Shown piece by piece: positions 60,777 through 64,000 of a DNA stretch of 64,000 bases (its first letter is position 1; the number at the start of each line of letters is the position of its first letter). The DNA lies in contig CASFBL010000002.1 of the NCBI GenBank assembly GCA_949292775.1, positions 62,001 through 126,000 on the forward strand. The letters are read 5' to 3'. Position numbers and translations under genes: made by a program. Source of the DNA: an uncultured Eubacteriales bacterium (lineage in GTDB: Bacteria; Bacillota; Clostridia; Oscillospirales; Acutalibacteraceae). The notes beneath the pieces were generated by a model. That model did no database searches. It was given only the letters and a program-made list of their open reading frames with translations, and had not been told where the DNA came from.

Positions 60777-61879
60777 CACCGCGCACACCCATTGGGCTTT
60801 ATTTGCACATCCCGTTTTGCCGCTCGAAGTGCCCCTATTGCGATTTTTATTCGTTTCGCGGGGACACGGCGGAAATGGACGGCTACTGCGCGGCGCTTTC
60901 TCAAAAAATCTCGGAAAGCGCCGGAACTTTCAATCGTAAAGCCAACACGCTTTACATAGGCGGCGGCACACCGTCTGTTTTGGGCGCAGAACGCCTATGC
61001 ACCTTGATAAATCAAGCAAAGCAAAGCTTTTTGCTGCCGCAGTCCGAAATCACGGTGGAGTGCAATCCTTATAAGCTGCCGCCGGATTTTTTTGAAACGC
61101 TGCAAAATGCGGGCGTGAACCGTGTGTCCATTGGTTTGCAGTCCGCGGTGGATGAAGAACGCCGTGCGCTCGGGCGTCTGTCTGACAGGGCGGGAGTTGA
61201 AAAAACCGTGCGCGCCGCACAGAATGCCGGAATTTCTGAAATATCACTCGATGTCATGCTCGGTGTGCCGAAACAGACGGAACGGTCCCTTGCCCAAACG
61301 CTTTCGTTTTGCCTGTCGCTCGGCGTCGGGCACATCAGTGCCTATATTTTAAAATTAGAAGAAAATACTTATTTCTATTCCCACCGGGACACTTTGCAGC
61401 TGCCCGACGACGACCAAACCGCCGACTTATATCTGCAAATGTGCGAAACGCTTGAAAGCGCAGGATTGTTGCAATATGAAATCTCGAATTTTGCAAAGCC
61501 CGGTGAAGAAAGCCGTCACAATTTAAAATATTGGCACTGTGAGGAGTATTTGGGGTTAGGCCCTGCGGCACATTCCTTTATAAACGGCGATCGGTTTTAT
61601 TTTCCGCGAAACACGGAAGCGTTCCTTTCGGGCTGTACGCCGGTAAAGGATGGAAAGGGCGGGGATTTTTCCGAATATGCCATGCTCGCGCTGCGGCTTA
61701 CCGAGGGTTTACAGGAAGATAAGGTGCGCGCGCGTTTCGGCCACGGCATTCCGAAAGACCTGCGCAAAAAAGCCGAAGATTTAGAAGCACACGGGCTTTT
61801 GCTCTGCGATGAAAACGGCATTCGCTTAACGCGAAACGGCTTTTTGTTGTCAAACACCGTGCTTGCGGAACTTCTCTGA
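60773..61879 (+). CDS. hemW: HemW, radical SAM heme-handling protein
   Basis: A 368-residue radical SAM protein. The motif is [16 protein letters not shown], without the extra cysteine of true HemN, and the [12 protein letters not shown] motif and [10 protein letters not shown] segment follow. HemW binds and passes heme or serves respiratory-chain maturation; it is often misnamed coproporphyrinogen oxidase. Overlaps the deacylase gene by four bases (ATGA). Confidence 0.93.
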   Translation: MTPRTPIGLYLHIPFCRSKCPYCDFYSFRGDTAEMDGYCAALSQKISESAGTFNRKANTLYIGGGTPSVLGAERLCTLINQAKQSFLLPQSEITVECNPYKLPPDFFETLQNAGVNRVSIGLQSAVDEERRALGRLSDRAGVEKTVRAAQNAGISEISLDVMLGVPKQTERSLAQTLSFCLSLGVGHISAYILKLEENTYFYSHRDTLQLPDDDQTADLYLQMCETLESAGLLQYEISNFAKPGEESRHNLKYWHCEEYLGLGPAAHSFINGDRFYFPRNTEAFLSGCTPVKDGKGGDFSEYAMLALRLTEGLQEDKVRARFGHGIPKDLRKKAEDLEAHGLLLCDENGIRLTRNGFLLSNTVLAELL

Positions 61880-61880
61880 A

Positions 61881-61911
61881 AAAGCAGTCTTTAAGGCTGC
61901 TTTCCTTTTTT
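61881..61911 (+). terminator. terminator after hemW
   Basis: Seven-base stem AAAGCAG/CTGCTTT followed by CCTTTTTT, directly after the stop codon. Confidence 0.75.
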
Positions 61912-61939
61912 CTGCACTCTTGTTTCCCCATACATTTTG

Positions 61940-61968
61940 TTGCATTTCCCACAAGTGTGTGCTATACT
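61940..61968 (+). promoter_or_regulatory. promoter of metA
   Basis: TTGCAT (61940-61945), 17-base spacer and TATACT (61963-61968). No S-box or T-box leader is visible in the 55 bases before metA. Confidence 0.7.
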
Positions 61969-62022
61969 ATATGTTCTAAAAATTGTTTTAGCCCTACGGC
62001 TCAGAAAGAAGAGGTGAAAGCC

Positions 62023-62940
62023 ATGCCGATTAAAATTGATGATCAGCTGCCCGCGCGGCACAGCTTAGAGCTTGAAAATATTTTCGTGATGACAAACGAC
62101 CGCGCCAGCCGGCAGGATATCCGTCCTTTAAAAATCCTCCTTCTGAATCTGATGCCGACCAAAATTGAAACCGAAACACAGATTTTGCGGCTGCTTTCCA
62201 ACACGCCGCTGCAGGTGGAAGTGGAGCTTTTGCAGGTGAAATCACACATTTCCAAAAACACCTCCAAAGAGCATATGCTTCAGTTTTATAAAACGCTCGA
62301 CGATGTGAAAGACGATAAATTCGACGGTATGATCGTCACCGGCGCGCCGGTGGAACTGATGGATTTTGAAGAGGTCGATTACTGGGACGAGCTTTGCGAA
62401 ATCTTTAAGTGGGCGCAGTCCCATGTCTATTCCACCTTTAATATCTGCTGGGGCGCACAGGCGGCGCTGTATTACAGATACGGTGTTCCGAAACACCTTT
62501 TGCCGGAAAAAATGTTCGGCGTGTTCCGTCACCGTCCTTTGGATTTATATCATCCGCTTTTGCGCGGGTTTTCCGATGTTTACTATGTTCCCCATTCGCG
62601 CCACACTGAAACGCGCAAAGAGGACATCGCCCGTGTCAAAGATTTACAGCTGCTTTCTTATTCAGACGAAGCCGGCGTGCACTTGATTTCCGACATGGAG
62701 TGCCGCAACTTTTTCTGCACCGGTCACTGTGAATACGACAGCGACACTTTAGCGCGCGAGTATTTCCGCGATTTGCAGAAAGGCTTGGATATCCAGATGC
62801 CCTGCAATTATTTCCCCGACAACGACCCCAAAAAGACGCCGCTTATCACCTGGCGCGGCGCGGGTTCGCTGCTGTTCCAAAACTGGCTTAACTACTTTGT
62901 CTATCAGCGCACACCCTATGAGCTGAGCGCAATTAAATAA
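62023..62940 (+). CDS. metA: homoserine O-acyltransferase MetA, predicted acetyl-CoA type
   Basis: A 305-residue enzyme starting [20 protein letters not shown], the first step of methionine synthesis from homoserine. The nucleophile is Cys142 in [15 protein letters not shown]. Residue 111, in [15 protein letters not shown], is glutamate, which in this family goes with acetyl-CoA rather than succinyl-CoA (glycine in the enteric enzyme). Catalytic His/Glu lie in GHCEYD. Start at 62023 with GAGGTGAA upstream; the longer frame has none. Confidence 0.95.
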   Translation: MPIKIDDQLPARHSLELENIFVMTNDRASRQDIRPLKILLLNLMPTKIETETQILRLLSNTPLQVEVELLQVKSHISKNTSKEHMLQFYKTLDDVKDDKFDGMIVTGAPVELMDFEEVDYWDELCEIFKWAQSHVYSTFNICWGAQAALYYRYGVPKHLLPEKMFGVFRHRPLDLYHPLLRGFSDVYYVPHSRHTETRKEDIARVKDLQLLSYSDEAGVHLISDMECRNFFCTGHCEYDSDTLAREYFRDLQKGLDIQMPCNYFPDNDPKKTPLITWRGAGSLLFQNWLNYFVYQRTPYELSAIK

Positions 62941-62980
62941 ACAAAACCAATCAATGATTTGTGTATGAAGGAGATAAAAT

Positions 62981-64000
62981 ATGGGTGGTTTTTTTGGCGT
63001 AGCGTCTAAGCGCGACTGTGTGTTTGATTTGTTTTTCGGAACCGATTACCATTCCCACCTCGGCACACGCCGCGGCGGTATGGCGGTTTATGGCGAACAG
63101 GGGTTTGAACGCGCCATTCACAACATTGAAAACGCGCCGTTCAGAACCAAGTTTGAACGCGATGTAGATGAAATGCACGGCAACCTCGGCATTGGTTGCA
63201 TTTCCGACACCGAGCCCCAGCCGCTGATTGTCCGTTCGCATCTCGGCAATTTTGCCATTACCACGGTCGGGTGCATCAAAAATTTGGACGCGCTGGTTCG
63301 GCAGGCGTTTTCCGACGGCACCACGCATTTCCTTGAAATGAGCGGCGGCGAAATTAACGCTACGGAGTTAACGGCGGCGCTTATCAATCGCAAGGATTCT
63401 ATCACCGAGGGAATTCGTTACGCCCAAAGCCAAATTGAGGGCTCCATGTCTATTTTGGTGCTCACGCCCAACGGGCTTTACGCGGCACGCGACCGGCTCG
63501 GCAGAACACCCGTTGTGCTCGGTCAAAAAGAAGACGCTTTCTGCGCGTCGTTTGAATCATTTGCCTATTTGAATCTCGGCTACAAAGCTTATAAGGAGCT
63601 TGGCCCCGGCGAAATCGATTTTATCACGCCCGAAGGCGTTGAGGTGGTTTCCCCGGCGCTTCAGGAAATGAAAATCTGCACCTTTTTGTGGGTTTATTAC
63701 GGCTATCCCACCTCGTGTTATGAGGGCATGAATGTGGAGCAGATGCGCCACAACTGCGGCGAAATGCTTGCACGGCGCAATAAAGTCGAAGTGGACAGCG
63801 TTTCGGGCATTCCTGATTCCGGCACAGCGCACGCCATTGGCTATGCCAATTATTCCGGCATCCCGTTTTCGCGCCCGTTCATTAAATATACCCCGACCTG
63901 GCCGCGGTCGTTTATGCCCCAAAAGCAAAGCCAGCGCAACTTGATTGCCCACATGAAGCTTATTCCCGTGGACGCACTCATTCGCGACAAGCGCCTGCTT
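62981..64000 (+). CDS. amidophosphoribosyltransferase-like protein lacking the catalytic cysteine, 3' end cut by window
   Basis: First 340 residues of a PurF homologue. Ordinary PurF begins MCGIFG, with Cys after the removed start as glutaminase nucleophile. Here the start is MGGFFGVASKRDCVFDLFFG, with glycine in that place, while the rest of the class-II fold is kept (LGTRRGGMAVYG, GNLGIG). The phosphoribosyl part (GIPDSGTAHAIGYANYSGIP) is partly conserved and continues past the window. The start is safe: AAGGAG lies seven bases upstream. Probably an ammonia-using or non-synthetic paralogue; a standard purF elsewhere would support this. Confidence 0.85.
   Translation, partial: MGGFFGVASKRDCVFDLFFGTDYHSHLGTRRGGMAVYGEQGFERAIHNIENAPFRTKFERDVDEMHGNLGIGCISDTEPQPLIVRSHLGNFAITTVGCIKNLDALVRQAFSDGTTHFLEMSGGEINATELTAALINRKDSITEGIRYAQSQIEGSMSILVLTPNGLYAARDRLGRTPVVLGQKEDAFCASFESFAYLNLGYKAYKELGPGEIDFITPEGVEVVSPALQEMKICTFLWVYYGYPTSCYEGMNVEQMRHNCGEMLARRNKVEVDSVSGIPDSGTAHAIGYANYSGIPFSRPFIKYTPTWPRSFMPQKQSQRNLIAHMKLIPVDALIRDKRLL

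Overview
The window looks like a chromosome segment of a strictly anaerobic, low-to-mid GC Gram-positive bacterium of class Clostridia, most likely a gut Oscillospiraceae/Ruminococcaceae relative. The signs are ylmH, a SigH-like sigma factor, mltG, mrnC, strong Shine-Dalgarno sites with ATG/GTG/TTG starts, an NADH-linked [FeFe] hydrogenase operon, a flavodiiron protein and several radical-SAM enzymes. No database search was run; every name rests on motif recognition.

Region 1 (1-5.8 kb, minus strand): kdsC- and kdsB-like genes for activating a 3-deoxy sugar acid, a candidate glycosyltransferase, a complete iron-complex ABC transporter (binding lipoprotein, ATPase, FecCD permease) and a YccF membrane protein. 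All run in the direction of region 2 with short gaps and no clear terminator between them.

Region 2 (5.9-26.1 kb, minus strand) is the main attraction: one co-directional run of 17 genes from a good sigma-A promoter at about 26.1 kb. In order of transcription it encodes: an XRE regulator; a 62-residue protein; a VirD4/TraG-like ATPase; a paralogue of that ATPase with a degenerate P-loop; a GrpE-like protein; a short DnaK; two small proteins, one of which shares an N-terminal module with the later 1028-residue protein; a second Hsp70 whose tail is replaced by a jelly-roll-like domain; the 1028-residue zinc-ribbon/FN3 protein; a soluble zinc-ribbon GTPase; a GAP1-like 849-residue protein; a membrane-anchored zinc-ribbon GTPase; a DUF2185/Imm33-like immunity protein; a GH-E family nuclease; a second membrane-anchored GTPase; and a membrane protein. 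It resembles the GTPase/GAP1 conflict systems described computationally, here combined with a dedicated Hsp70-GrpE set, a VirD4-like ATPase pair and a nuclease/immunity pair.

Region 3 (26.2-28.1 kb) is the scarred right edge of the island: a frameshifted and truncated tyrosine integrase fused tail-to-tail to a truncated small gene, a mobile-element-type hypothetical gene, three hairpin terminators and a tRNA-Leu(GAG) whose 3' end faces the island.

Region 4 (28.2-64 kb) is visibly richer in G+C and reads as ordinary chromosome: cytidine deaminase and comM; phosphoglucomutase; a sigma factor; a GH16 hydrolase; ylmH; membrane and phosphoesterase genes; a ketopantoate reductase-like gene; a C39-like peptidase; flavodiiron protein; mltG; a MATE pump; a radical-SAM maturase; the five-gene hydrogenase operon (46.4-51.4 kb); a MocR regulator opposite a radical-SAM gene; a small membrane protein with LexA-like boxes; obg, mrnC, lepA, hemW and metA; and a PurF-like protein without its catalytic cysteine, cut by the window end. 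A 156-bp palindromic repeat lies before mrnC.
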